Assembly: GCA_017860335.1 (NCBI GenBank)
Contig: JAFNAU010000036.1
Location: 1 to 10,724 of the forward strand
Direction: 5' to 3'
Source of the DNA: Bacteroidota bacterium
GTDB lineage: Bacteria; Bacteroidota; Bacteroidia; Bacteroidales; Paludibacteraceae
Length of the DNA stretch: 10,724 bases
In this document: piece after piece, positions 1-7,588 of the stretch
How the letters are laid out: every line of letters begins with the position of its first letter
Numbering within the stretch: the stretch's first letter is position 1
Position numbers and translations under genes: made by a program
Notes under the pieces: generated by a model
Seen by the model: only the letters and a program-made list of their open reading frames with translations
Databases searched by the model: none
Told to the model about the DNA's origin: nothing

Positions 1-78
1 ATATAATCTATTATTGTTGTCCGATAAAAAACATAAACATATTTGTAATTTGCTGTAATCAAAACAAATAAAAATATT

Positions 79-95
79 AAGCCCTGCCAGGGCTT
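79..95. repeat. Short palindrome (hairpin 1 of the element)
   Basis: AAGCCCT (79-85) pairs perfectly with AGGGCTT (89-95) around a 3-nt loop GCC. It is the first of the series of GC-rich mini-hairpins inside the 12-244 element and stands out from the AT-rich flanks. Confidence 0.6.
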
Positions 96-118
96 GCTCG
101 CCTGTAGTTACCAAATCG

Positions 119-177
119 CTACAAATATTTCGCAACGCTGTTGCAAAAATAGCCACAGAGTGGCTAAATCTTTGTAG
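119..177. repeat. REP-like nested palindrome (predicted three-way junction)
   Basis: CTACAAATATTT (119-130) pairs with AAATCTTTGTAG (166-177) with one mismatch in 12. Enclosed are two perfect hairpins: GCAAC/GTTGC (132-136 / 140-144, loop GCT) and AGCCAC/GTGGCT (151-156 / 160-165, loop AGA). Together they would fold as a three-way junction in single-stranded DNA or RNA. The layout resembles REP elements recognised by IS200-like (Y1) RAYT transposases; that link is inferred from shape, since no such gene is in the window. Confidence 0.5.
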
Positions 178-200
178 TAAGATGTGAAAAATAAGATTTC

Positions 201-217
201 TTGCCACAGAGTGGTAA
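201..217. repeat. Second copy of the GCCACAGAGTGG hairpin
   Basis: TTGCCAC (201-207) faces GTGGTAA (211-217) around AGA, with one G-T pair. The core GCCACAGAGTGG (203-214) is an exact direct repeat of 152-163, 51 bp away, and the identity extends through a following AAAT. Two copies of one hairpin in a 233-bp element suggest internal duplication or array-like growth. Confidence 0.55.
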
Positions 218-375
218 AATATTAAACTTTATCGGACAATAGTGATAATCTATATTATTCGGATTTTCAATAACATATACTCACTTGAATTATTTATACC
301 GGACGCCAATAATTTTTATACATGTATTACGCGAATAAATTTCTAAAGCAACAGTCGGCTATCATACAGGAAAGC

Positions 376-419
376 AAAAAGGACTAAGAAGGGTACTTAC
401 ACCCCTGCTTAGTCCTTTT
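376..419 (-). terminator. Rho-independent terminator after putA
   Basis: AAAAGGACTAAG (377-388) and CTTAGTCCTTTT (408-419) form a perfect 12-bp stem, with an inner GGGT/ACCC pair (391-394 / 401-404) in the loop. On the minus strand the stem ends in a run of five T's before GC. It lies about 45 nt past the putA stop codon. The stem's own A and T tracts also give a T-run on the plus strand, so it may stop transcription from either side. Confidence 0.88.
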
Positions 420-462
420 CTATTTATTGACCGGAAACTCCGGTTTGTTGTCAGTTTATCAA

Positions 463-3400
463 TCAGATTGCAGCGTCTTCTTCGGTAAAGCTGCCGTATC
501 GGTGGTATTCGTACGAAATGCTTTGTTCCTTCAGGTAGTGGAGCAACTCAACCCGTCCTTCCACAAGCGGTGGGGTTACAGCAATGTATTTGCCAAGTTT
601 GGCCGCTTTCTGATAATAGCTTTCGGGTAAAGCGGCTGAGCAGCAGCGAACACGGTCGTATTTTTCCATATCGGCTACAAACTCCTCATCCGACTGTTTT
701 ACGATCGTAATATCATTCACCGACAATGTATGGAGCAGTTTCAGTTTTTCATCTGAAGCGCTGATGCTGACAGTAAGCGGTGTGCAGGACGTATGGGCTG
801 CAAGAACCACCATCAGCATATCGGCATTGTTATCGCCGGGCAACACGCGGAAAATGATATTTTTCAGCGGAAGATAGCGGAATGTGTTGAGTTCGCCCAT
901 CAGTTGCTGAGTTACTTTTTCCTGCGAGAATTCGTTTGACCACGCTTGCTTATAATTTTCGGAAGCATAGCAGAGACGGTTGTAATCTTCGACTGTCAGT
1001 TGTCCTTTTAGTGTTTCGAAAGAGGCTTTAGCCGGATTTAACTGAAGCATCTTGCTGTTTTCCGTGAAGTTAACGAAACACGACACGTAATTAACCGAGC
1101 CGGCTTTGATGCCACCACCGAAGGCGGAGCGTTTCATACCTCCGAAGGGCTGACGCTGAACGATGGCTCCGGTTATTCCGCGGTTGATATACAGATTACC
1201 GGCTTCGATGGAATCTTTCCACAGACGGCGTTCGTTTTCGTCGAGACTTTGCAGTCCGGATGTTAGGCCGAAATCAGTCTTTTTGTTCAACAGATCGATA
1301 CCATGCTGCAGGTTGTCGATACAAACTACTGCCAGCAGCGGTCCGAAAAGCTCTGTACGGAAAGTATAGCTGTCGGGTTTTACACCCCATTTAACGCAGG
1401 GTTTGAGGATATAGCCATCCTTATCGGTAAATTCGGGTTTTACCAGCCAGAATTCGCCTTCTTCGAGGTTATTAACGGCATGCAGCAGTTTTTCGTTTTT
1501 ATTGTCCACCATCGGACCCACGATGTTGGTTCCGTTCCAGGCGCTGCCGGTACGGATGCTGGTTACCGCGTCAATCAGTTTTGGTTTAAATGTCGGATCA
1601 TCGTACACGCTCTTTTCGAGCAACAGGAGCGAACAGGCTGAACATTTTTGTCCGGCATTGCCGAATGCAGATTTCACCACATTCTGAATGGCATGGTCGC
1701 GGTCGCCGCTGGCGGTGAGTATGATGGCATTCTTTCCGCCTGTTTCAGCTGAGAGCGGACAAAACGGATTGTTTTCGAGGATGCGGAAAGCGGTATCGGT
1801 GCCTCCGGTCATGATGATGTGTTTCACTGCCGGATGTGAAGTCAGGTGACTGAGCGCTTCACGACTGTCGGGGCATACTACCTGCAGGGCATCTTTGGGC
1901 ACACCGGCTTCCCAGAAACACTGAACGAATTGCCAGGCAACGGGAAACGCAACAGTGGCAGGTTTCAGGATAACCGTGTTACCACCAGCCAGTGCGGCAG
2001 CCACACCACCTACTGGAATAGCAGTAGGGAAATTCCAGGGCGGAATAACGAGGACAATGCCTTTGGGCGAATAGTTCAGCGTGCTGATATTTTCGAATGT
2101 ACGCATTGAATACGGATAGAAACGGCAGAAGTCGATAGCTTCCGAAACTTCCACATCGCCTTCCGGGAATGTCTTTCCGGTAATTGCCGACATACAGCCA
2201 ATGAGGTCGCCACGGCTTTTCCCAAGATTGTCAGCCACTTTGTGCAGGATGACATTTCGCTGGTCGAGGGTGGTTTTGCGCCATTCCGAACCATCTTTTT
2301 CGGCTATCGCGATGATTCCCTTCACCTGATCAAGTGAAGTCTGACTGACTTCGCAAACACATATTTTTTCTTCCTGACTGCGGTCATAATAACGGTATTT
2401 CTTATCGGTCATTACTTCTTTATCGCCAATCTGAGCCGGTATCTGGTAAGGTTTATCACCGGCTGTTTTTTGCCATTTGTTACGGATTTCATCAGCCCAA
2501 AGTCTGTTGGGTTTTAAATCGAAGTCGGTATCGGGCTCGCCGGTAAATTCAGTAATATTAATGGCAGGTTCCGGAGCCAGATTTCTGTTTTGTTTCCGTT
2601 TGGGAGTGGTATCAATCGTATCTTTTATGGCAAATGCTTCAAGGAACTGTTCCTGCAGAAAATTCCATTGCAGGCTGCCAAATTTCAGGTTAAACGAATA
2701 GGTCAGGAAGTTGTCCTTACCGGTATTTTCATCCATACGGCGAACCAGATACGATACTGCATTGAGGAAATGCTCGTCTTTAACTACCGGGGTATAAAGG
2801 ATTATCTGTTTTTCGAGACTGCGCATCACACGCGGGAGGTGATTGGCCATTCCTTCGAGCATTTCGAAGGTAACATAATCTTCCACTCCGTTTTTCTTAG
2901 CCAGCAGATAAGCATATCCGATGGTAAAGAAATTGTGAGAGGCAACACCCAGATGCAGGGCACTGGCATTTTCGGGCAACATGGCTTTGTCGAGGATATG
3001 CAGGTAGTTGGCATCCACTTTTACCTTGGAGTCGTAAACCGGGTTTTCCCAACCGCGCAACGACGAAACGATGCTTTCCATCTGCAGGTTAGCGCCTTTC
3101 ACCAGTCGCATTTTGAGCGGTGCTCCGCCTTCGGCCACACGTTTGCGGGCAAATTCAAGTAATTCTGCCTGGAAGTTTTCAGCGTCGGGCAGGTATGCCT
3201 GTACCACAATACCTGCTGTGAGGTTTTTGAAACGGGGTTCGGAAAGAGTGGTGATAAATACATCGAGCGTTTGTTCGGTGTCCTTATATTCTTCCATATC
3301 CAGGTTAACGAATTTCGAATAAGGCACTCCTTCATCGTCGATGAAAGGATAATCAATGGCCTGCTGATAGATATTCCCCATCAGTTCGCAGAGTTCCTTT

Positions 3401-3984
3401 TTACACTGATCGTAATTCAGTGGGTTGATCTGCGCGTAGATACCCGAGAGTTTGACAGAGATATAGTTGATTTTAGGATCCTTGAGCGCTTCGAGATAAT
3501 GTTTATAGCGATGCCGTGCTTCTCCGTCGCCGAGTACAACTTCACCCAGCAGGTTTACATTCTGCCCGATATTCTGGCTGCGTCGGCCTTCCAGGTGTTC
3601 AGTGAGCAGGTCGGGGCGTTCGTTGATGATGATGGCTGATGTTTCGGAACGGAGTCTTTTCTTGAAAATAGGAACGGCAATAAAATCGAACCAATAACCG
3701 AAAGAAGTAAATAAACTCAGCATAAAATGATCGGATGAATTGAAGAATTCGGGTACTCCATAACGTTTGAGCAGGATTTTCATCCTCCTGGCAAGTTTCT
3801 TACTGTCGTGAATTTGCGAACTTTCATCCAGCATTTTGGATAAAAGAACCTTGTCGTTGGGGTTTTGAACCAGAATGGCGTATTTGTTCTGTTCTTTTAA
3901 TTCCTGCGGGCTGATTTCCTTTTCTGCTTTATCCAGAAACTGTTTTGCCCACTCGATGACTTCGTTCGATTTGATGCTTTCCAT
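463..3984 (-). CDS. putA: Bifunctional proline dehydrogenase / L-glutamate gamma-semialdehyde dehydrogenase (PutA)
   Basis: This 1173-residue enzyme oxidises proline to pyrroline-5-carboxylate with FAD, then, after hydrolysis, glutamate semialdehyde to glutamate with NAD+. Residues ~70-455 are the proline dehydrogenase barrel, with VKLSGIY (177-183), NLDMEEY (227-233), RLVKGANL (293-300) and RRMDEN (415-420), the last matching the proline-binding RRxxEN motif. Residues ~525-975 are the aldehyde dehydrogenase, with PPWNFP (648-653), general base Glu747 in SAETGG and nucleophile Cys781 in GQKCSACS. A further ~190 residues (985-1173) follow, resembling in position the C-terminal domain of long (type B) PutAs. 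There is no N-terminal ribbon-helix-helix, so it should not act as a DNA-binding repressor. The start at 3984 (MESIKSNEV) is chosen because the 35 upstream in-frame codons are AT-rich leader-like sequence unlike any PutA N-terminus. It ends in its own terminator and is probably monocistronic. Confidence 0.96.
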   Translation of the reverse strand: MESIKSNEVIEWAKQFLDKAEKEISPQELKEQNKYAILVQNPNDKVLLSKMLDESSQIHDSKKLARRMKILLKRYGVPEFFNSSDHFMLSLFTSFGYWFDFIAVPIFKKRLRSETSAIIINERPDLLTEHLEGRRSQNIGQNVNLLGEVVLGDGEARHRYKHYLEALKDPKINYISVKLSGIYAQINPLNYDQCKKELCELMGNIYQQAIDYPFIDDEGVPYSKFVNLDMEEYKDTEQTLDVFITTLSEPRFKNLTAGIVVQAYLPDAENFQAELLEFARKRVAEGGAPLKMRLVKGANLQMESIVSSLRGWENPVYDSKVKVDANYLHILDKAMLPENASALHLGVASHNFFTIGYAYLLAKKNGVEDYVTFEMLEGMANHLPRVMRSLEKQIILYTPVVKDEHFLNAVSYLVRRMDENTGKDNFLTYSFNLKFGSLQWNFLQEQFLEAFAIKDTIDTTPKRKQNRNLAPEPAINITEFTGEPDTDFDLKPNRLWADEIRNKWQKTAGDKPYQIPAQIGDKEVMTDKKYRYYDRSQEEKICVCEVSQTSLDQVKGIIAIAEKDGSEWRKTTLDQRNVILHKVADNLGKSRGDLIGCMSAITGKTFPEGDVEVSEAIDFCRFYPYSMRTFENISTLNYSPKGIVLVIPPWNFPTAIPVGGVAAALAGGNTVILKPATVAFPVAWQFVQCFWEAGVPKDALQVVCPDSREALSHLTSHPAVKHIIMTGGTDTAFRILENNPFCPLSAETGGKNAIILTASGDRDHAIQNVVKSAFGNAGQKCSACSLLLLEKSVYDDPTFKPKLIDAVTSIRTGSAWNGTNIVGPMVDNKNEKLLHAVNNLEEGEFWLVKPEFTDKDGYILKPCVKWGVKPDSYTFRTELFGPLLAVVCIDNLQHGIDLLNKKTDFGLTSGLQSLDENERRLWKDSIEAGNLYINRGITGAIVQRQPFGGMKRSAFGGGIKAGSVNYVSCFVNFTENSKMLQLNPAKASFETLKGQLTVEDYNRLCYASENYKQAWSNEFSQEKVTQQLMGELNTFRYLPLKNIIFRVLPGDNNADMLMVVLAAHTSCTPLTVSISASDEKLKLLHTLSVNDITIVKQSDEEFVADMEKYDRVRCCSAALPESYYQKAAKLGKYIAVTPPLVEGRVELLHYLKEQSISYEYHRYGSFTEEDAAI

Positions 3985-4185
3985 AGTTAGTGAATTTTTC
4001 CTGCCGGAGCAGGTTTTAGGTTTTTTTATCAGATTTTTGTTAATTATTATTGGTTTGGTAAAAATACAAAAAATGTTGAAACAGTACATTCTCTGACAGA
4101 ATATTTATTTTATATTTTTTTATTAATTTTATGAATGGAAGTTAATCTGCGCAGTTCAGGAAATCCGGAATTTGTACATAAAAAA
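3985..4185 (-). other. putA upstream region without recognisable promoter
   Basis: AT-rich leader and promoter space of putA, between its start and the terminator of the upstream operon. I find no good TTTG / TAnnTTTG pair; the nearest is a weak ATTTTTTG on the minus strand at 4074-4067 without a matching -33 element. A promoter must lie here if the terminator at 4186-4221 is effective, but I cannot place it. Confidence 0.4.
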
Positions 4186-4221
4186 ACAGGTACTAAAGCG
4201 ATATTTCATCTTAGTACCTGT
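4179..4221 (-). terminator. Rho-independent terminator of the ACT-paaK-aminotransferase operon
   Basis: ACAGGTACTAA (4186-4196) and TTAGTACCTGT (4211-4221) form a perfect 11-bp stem with a 14-nt loop. On the minus strand the stem runs into seven consecutive T's (4187-4181). It sits 22 nt past the aminotransferase stop codon and separates this operon from putA. Confidence 0.88.
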
Positions 4222-4242
4222 AATTAACTGTAAAATATATGT

Positions 4243-5541
4243 TTATTTCATATCCTGTTCGAAGCCTGTCAGCCGTTCGTTGAGCACGGGGATCTGATCC
4301 AGTCTGACAAACGAAACGCAGGCTCTCAGCCCGTTCGGATTGTCGCTGCCGGTGATGGCCAGTGATATGGCGCTGATGCCATAATGGAGGAATTTGTTCA
4401 TCAGTTGGCCGCTGGTAAGGCCAGGATAGGCAATGGTGAAATAGAAACCGTCAGCCAGTTCGCGTGTATCGTCGTTGTAAACGATGTAAAATCCGTGTTT
4501 CAGGAATGCTTCCTTCATCAGGCGGGCTTTCTCACCATAGAGATGCAGATTTTCAACAAAATTCACACGTCCGTCGTTGGCTGCTCTGAGCATCGCGGCA
4601 AGGGCATATTGCGCAGAGTGAGCCGTTCCGGCTGTGGTGGCATACAACACTCCGTAGGGAATAAAATGCCCGAGTGTATCCGAAGTGAAATAGTTTTTCA
4701 GATTGGGATACCGGCGCGTGTAGGTTTGTTCACTGAAAATCATCATACCAATGCGCTGACCGGCATAACTGAATATCTTGGAGGCAGAAAGCAGGAGAAT
4801 ATAATTGTCGGTGTAATGTGCCACTGTGGGTTGGTAAGGAGTTTCGCCGGGCAGTCCGTAATTCTGCCGGAAATCCATGCCGAAATAGGCCAGATCCTCA
4901 ATCACAATCACATCATATCTGGTTGCCAGTTCCCCGATGACCTGCAGTTCCTCTTCGGTAAAGCAAATCCACGAAGGATTATTTGGTGACGAATAGCAGA
5001 TGGAGCAGATATCTCCTTCCCGGAGGTATTCCTCCAGTTTCGCTTTCAGCTTGTCGCCTCGGAACTGAAGAATATCAAACGATTTGAACGGAACGCCCAT
5101 AAGATGCAGCTGCGATTTCTGCACCGGAAAACCGGGATCGATAAACAATGTACAGGGTTTATCGGGATTGCTGCGGGCGGCAGCCAGCAAGGCGGCAAAA
5201 CTACCCTGCATACCCCCGACAGTCGGGACGCAGTGCGCAGGCGGTATGTCGAGGTTTATAAACAGTTTCGCAAACCGGGCGATTTCCTCCTTGGCTACCG
5301 GAATTCCCTCAATATTGGGATAAGCGGCACCAACACCACGGTCAAGCGCTTCTTTCTCGGCATCGATACCAATCTGTGAAGCCGGAAGTCCGGGAACTCC
5401 CATTTCCATGTGAATAAACTCTTCGCCACTCTCCTGCTCTATCATCGAAACCAGTTTCCCTACTTCCCGTATGGAAAGCTGGTTAATATCATCAGTACCA
5501 AATTGTCTGAAAATTCTGTCAATCAGTTCTTTTGAAATCAT
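4243..5541 (-). CDS. PLP-dependent class I/II aminotransferase
   Basis: A 432-residue fold-type I aminotransferase, typical length for the family. The Schiff-base lysine is Lys255 in SASKIFS, followed by the GQRIG loop with phosphate-binding Arg263. Asn188 in the SPNNPS motif, and Asp216 and Tyr219 in EDLAYF, are the expected cofactor contacts. Arg406 in GLRACVS is the probable substrate-carboxylate arginine. GGMQGS (109-114) fits the phosphate-binding turn. The substrate cannot be read from sequence. Being last in an operon with an arylacetate-CoA ligase and an ACT protein, it plausibly deaminates an aromatic amino acid to its 2-oxo acid, by inference. It lies 24 nt after the lipoprotein gene and is followed by an intrinsic terminator. 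Alternatives are an aspartate- or alanine-type, or a branched-chain, enzyme. Confidence 0.92.
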   Translation of the reverse strand: MISKELIDRIFRQFGTDDINQLSIREVGKLVSMIEQESGEEFIHMEMGVPGLPASQIGIDAEKEALDRGVGAAYPNIEGIPVAKEEIARFAKLFINLDIPPAHCVPTVGGMQGSFAALLAAARSNPDKPCTLFIDPGFPVQKSQLHLMGVPFKSFDILQFRGDKLKAKLEEYLREGDICSICYSSPNNPSWICFTEEELQVIGELATRYDVIVIEDLAYFGMDFRQNYGLPGETPYQPTVAHYTDNYILLLSASKIFSYAGQRIGMMIFSEQTYTRRYPNLKNYFTSDTLGHFIPYGVLYATTAGTAHSAQYALAAMLRAANDGRVNFVENLHLYGEKARLMKEAFLKHGFYIVYNDDTRELADGFYFTIAYPGLTSGQLMNKFLHYGISAISLAITGSDNPNGLRACVSFVRLDQIPVLNERLTGFEQDMK

Positions 5542-5565
5542 TGTATTCTTATTCCGGTAATTGTT

Positions 5566-6153
5566 TTATTTGTATTTTTTGCTGATGAGTTTTTTCAGCG
5601 AATAAAGTTTTATTCCTTTTATTTCGGAGGTGATCATCTCGGGACCCACATAATAGCGAAGATATACAGCTTTTGCACGGCTTATCTTCTCAATAAGTTC
5701 ATCGTCAAGCGGATGAATCATACGTGTAACTTTCATGGAATTGATACTGTAATTCTGAACCGCATCTGAACTCTTTTCCGGAAAATTGACACCGTTTTTC
5801 AAATCATTGTCATACAGTCTTTCTTTCAGCGTAAGTGGAAACGGAATAGCTTCCTTATTTATAATGATGTACATTTCATTCGAGATATCAAAACTTTTCA
5901 GGGGTATGGAAATGATATCGTACATCGTGTAAGTACTCTGTCCGTTTTCATCAATTTCTTTCAGCAGGGATATATCCTGCTCGTATTCCTGTTCGTTAAG
6001 TTGATTGATGTAAAAAGTTTCGTGCCAGGTATAACGTGTAGTACCCATCACCCGATCATTTTGGTAGGTAATCCCGTTGGTAATGATAGAACAACCTGAG
6101 AATACAAATGCAGAAAGCAACAGAAATGCAAAACTTTTTAGTAGAACTTTCAT
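5566..6153 (-). CDS. Small lipoprotein of unknown function
   Basis: A 195-residue protein that I do not recognise. Residues 1-20 are a signal peptide (MKVLLK start, hydrophobic core 8-18) ending in the lipobox FSGC, so Cys21 should be lipidated. The rest is soluble and beta-rich in look, with hydrophobic strands near 78-84, 94-99 and 163-168, a lysine-rich C-terminus, and no cysteine beyond Cys21. It is therefore an envelope protein on the periplasmic side or at the outer membrane. It is tightly packed between paaK (25-nt gap) and the aminotransferase (24-nt gap) on the same strand, so it is almost surely co-transcribed with the two cytoplasmic enzymes. A role in sensing or uptake of the substrate is a guess; it may simply be a genus-level passenger gene. 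Confidence 0.85.
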   Translation of the reverse strand: MKVLLKSFAFLLLSAFVFSGCSIITNGITYQNDRVMGTTRYTWHETFYINQLNEQEYEQDISLLKEIDENGQSTYTMYDIISIPLKSFDISNEMYIIINKEAIPFPLTLKERLYDNDLKNGVNFPEKSSDAVQNYSINSMKVTRMIHPLDDELIEKISRAKAVYLRYYVGPEMITSEIKGIKLYSLKKLISKKYK

Positions 6154-6178
6154 AAAAACTGGTTTTATAGTAAAAAAA

Positions 6179-7480
6179 TTATTCTTTGGTTCGTTTGTCC
6201 ACTACGCGGGTTGCTTTTCCTTCGCTGCGGGCAATGGTTTTGGGTTCTACCAGTGTCACCTTCACACTCAGTCCGATGGCGCTGTTAAGGGCATGTTCAA
6301 TTTTCCTGGAAAGGTTTTGCAAGTCACGGATAGTGTCGGTCAGCTTGTTTTCATCCAATTCCACCTGCAGTTCGAGTGTATCCAGGTTATTTTTACGGTC
6401 CACATACAGGATGTAATGAGCGCTTGTTTCCTGCAAATCGAGTAGCACATGTTCTATTTGCGACGGGAACAGATTGACACCGCGGATGATGAGCATATCA
6501 TCACTGCGACCTGTGATTTTTTCCATCCGTACCGTTGTCCGGCCACATTCACATTTGTCGTAGTACAGGGACGAGAGGTCGCGGGTATTGTACCTGATCA
6601 GTGGTATTCCTTCTTTGGTGAGGGTAGTGAAAACGAGTTCGCCTTCCTGTCCGTAAGGCACCGGTTCTTTTGTTTCCGGATCTACAATTTCGGGGAAGAA
6701 ATGATCTTCGTGAATATGCAGTCCGTTATGGTAAATACAGTCGTTGGCAACGCCGGGACCCATGATTTCGCTCAGTCCGTAGATATCGTGAGCGGTAATG
6801 TTCCATTTGCGTTCCAGTTCCTTGCGCATATTTACTGTCCAGGGTTCAGCTCCGAACACGCCCACTCTGAGTTTCATATCACTGAGTGAATATCCGAATT
6901 CAGACATGGCATCGGCCAGGTGAAGAGCATAGGATGGTGTACAGGCCAATACGGTAGATCCGAAATCGGCCATCAGCTGTAACTGACGGCGCGTATTGCC
7001 ACCGGAGATGGGAATAACCGAGCAACCGATTTCCTCGGCGCCGTAGTGAGCTCCCAAACCGCCCGTAAACAGTCCGTAACCATAAGAAACCTGCACTATA
7101 TCGTGACTGTCGATACCCGACATGGTAAAACAGCGGGCTACCACTTCCTTCCAGGTTTGGATATCATTCTTTGTATAGCCAACCGTAGTCGGCTTTCCGG
7201 TCGTTCCGCTCGAGCCGTGAACACGCACGATGTCCTTCATCGGCACAGCAAAAAGTCCAAAGGGATAATTGTCGCGTAAATCCTGCTTGTAGGTGAAAGG
7301 CAGTTTAACGATATCATCAATTCCGTGAATATCCGAAGGTTTTACACCTGCTTCCTCCATTTTACGGTGATAGAATGGTACATTGTTATAAACTCTGGCA
7401 ACCAGTTCGCGCAAGCGTTCGTCCTGCAGTTTCCGCATGGCATCGCGTGACATACATTCAATCTCTTTATTCCAAATCAT
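6179..7480 (-). CDS. paaK: Phenylacetate-CoA ligase family AMP-forming enzyme
   Basis: A 433-residue ANL-superfamily ligase that joins an aryl-acid to CoA through an acyl-adenylate. Visible motifs in order: the glycine/Ser/Thr P-loop HGSSGTTGKPT (88-98), YGLSE (234-238), the ribose-binding YNTRD (297-301) with a following CxCGR (310-314), the hinge GRSDDMLIIRG (324-334), and the catalytic C-terminal lysine Lys422 in SEGKATR. Length fits the PaaK family. The start at 7480 (MIWNKEIECM) is the usual family N-terminus and has an AGGGG tract a few bases upstream; an in-frame TTG at 7573 would add 31 residues unlike the family. With the ACT protein and aminotransferase it probably acts on aromatic 2-oxo-acid degradation products. 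In fermentative bacteria such enzymes may run towards ATP formation. Exact substrate unknown. Confidence 0.93.
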   Translation of the reverse strand: MIWNKEIECMSRDAMRKLQDERLRELVARVYNNVPFYHRKMEEAGVKPSDIHGIDDIVKLPFTYKQDLRDNYPFGLFAVPMKDIVRVHGSSGTTGKPTTVGYTKNDIQTWKEVVARCFTMSGIDSHDIVQVSYGYGLFTGGLGAHYGAEEIGCSVIPISGGNTRRQLQLMADFGSTVLACTPSYALHLADAMSEFGYSLSDMKLRVGVFGAEPWTVNMRKELERKWNITAHDIYGLSEIMGPGVANDCIYHNGLHIHEDHFFPEIVDPETKEPVPYGQEGELVFTTLTKEGIPLIRYNTRDLSSLYYDKCECGRTTVRMEKITGRSDDMLIIRGVNLFPSQIEHVLLDLQETSAHYILYVDRKNNLDTLELQVELDENKLTDTIRDLQNLSRKIEHALNSAIGLSVKVTLVEPKTIARSEGKATRVVDKRTKE

Positions 7481-7491
7481 AAGCCCCTGTA

Positions 7492-7513
7492 ATCTTCCCG
7501 CCTGAGGGAAGAT
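7492..7513 (-). promoter_or_regulatory. Stem-loop in the paaK leader next to an SD-like tract
   Basis: ATCTTCCC (7492-7499) pairs perfectly with GGGAAGAT (7506-7513) around GCCTGA. On the minus-strand mRNA the hairpin ends 11 nt before the paaK ATG, and AGGGG (7488-7484) follows between hairpin and start. No T-run follows it, so it is not an intrinsic terminator. Roles in mRNA processing, stability or translation initiation are possible but unproven. Confidence 0.5.
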
Positions 7514-7554
7514 ATTTATTATAAAATTGTTGTAAATCTGTTTAATATTATTTC

Positions 7555-7572
7555 TGCTGCAACCCGGCAGCA
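7555..7572 (-). other. Intercistronic stem-loop just past the ACT gene
   Basis: TGCTGC (7555-7560) pairs with GCAGCA (7567-7572) around AACCCG, 16 nt after the ACT stop codon in the direction of transcription. It is followed by mixed AT sequence rather than a T-run. With the second hairpin at 7492-7513 it makes the 108-nt ACT-paaK gap unusually structured. It could act as a 3' stability element or weak attenuator. Confidence 0.4.
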
Positions 7573-7588
7573 AGCAGTTCGGTTCTGG

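Larger units (their letters stand above)
12..244. mobile_element. MITE-like non-autonomous element, 233 bp
   Basis: The left end (12-28) and the reverse complement of the right end (228-244) agree at 14 of 17 positions; the inner 12 bp, TTGTCCGATAAA at 17-28 and its complement at 228-239, are perfect. The element is flanked by a perfect 9-bp direct repeat. Inside there is no open frame that could encode a transposase; instead it holds four short hairpins (79-95, 132-144, 151-165, 201-217). It is therefore best read as a non-autonomous element mobilised in trans by a full-length IS elsewhere in the genome. The IS family is inferred only from the terminal repeats and duplication length (IS4-like is my guess). 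An alternative is an intergenic palindrome cluster with fortuitous outer repeats. Confidence 0.6.
3..253. repeat. 9-bp flanking direct repeat (candidate target-site duplication)
   Basis: ATAATCTAT occurs at 3-11 and again at 245-253, exactly flanking the inverted-repeat element at 12-244. A perfect 9-bp direct repeat abutting both inverted repeats is what a DDE transposase insertion leaves behind; 9 bp is within the range made by several IS4-related groups. The region is AT-rich, so chance identity is possible, but the exact abutment on both sides argues against it. Confidence 0.6.

Noticed and set aside
79..217. Possible CRISPR-like array: repeated GCCACAGAGTGG with other short palindromes
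   Set aside because: Only two exact copies of a 12-bp core, one interval, and the other hairpins differ in sequence. The inverted repeats and flanking duplication explain the region better as a MITE/REP-like element.
254..375. Small gene or RNA between the mobile element and the putA terminator
   Set aside because: No frame with coding character, no hairpin or promoter pair; treated as plain intergenic sequence.
1303..1641. 112-codon plus-strand open frame inside putA
   Set aside because: Antisense to the aldehyde dehydrogenase domain and without motifs of its own.
2590..3162. 190-codon plus-strand open frame inside putA
   Set aside because: Entirely antisense to conserved PutA codons, no recognisable domain and no promoter; a shadow of the GC-richer coding sequence.
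3985..4089. N-terminal extension of PutA by 35 codons to 4089
   Set aside because: The extra residues are Lys/Ile/Asn-rich translation of AT-rich leader sequence and precede a good internal Met start that fits the family N-terminus.
4384..4989. 201-codon plus-strand open frame inside the aminotransferase gene
   Set aside because: Antisense to the catalytic core of a clearly conserved enzyme, with no protein-family features; a shadow frame.
7481..7573. Extension of the PaaK frame to a TTG at 7573
   Set aside because: The 31 extra residues translate across the two hairpins and do not look like the family. MIWNKEIECM at 7480 is the expected start.
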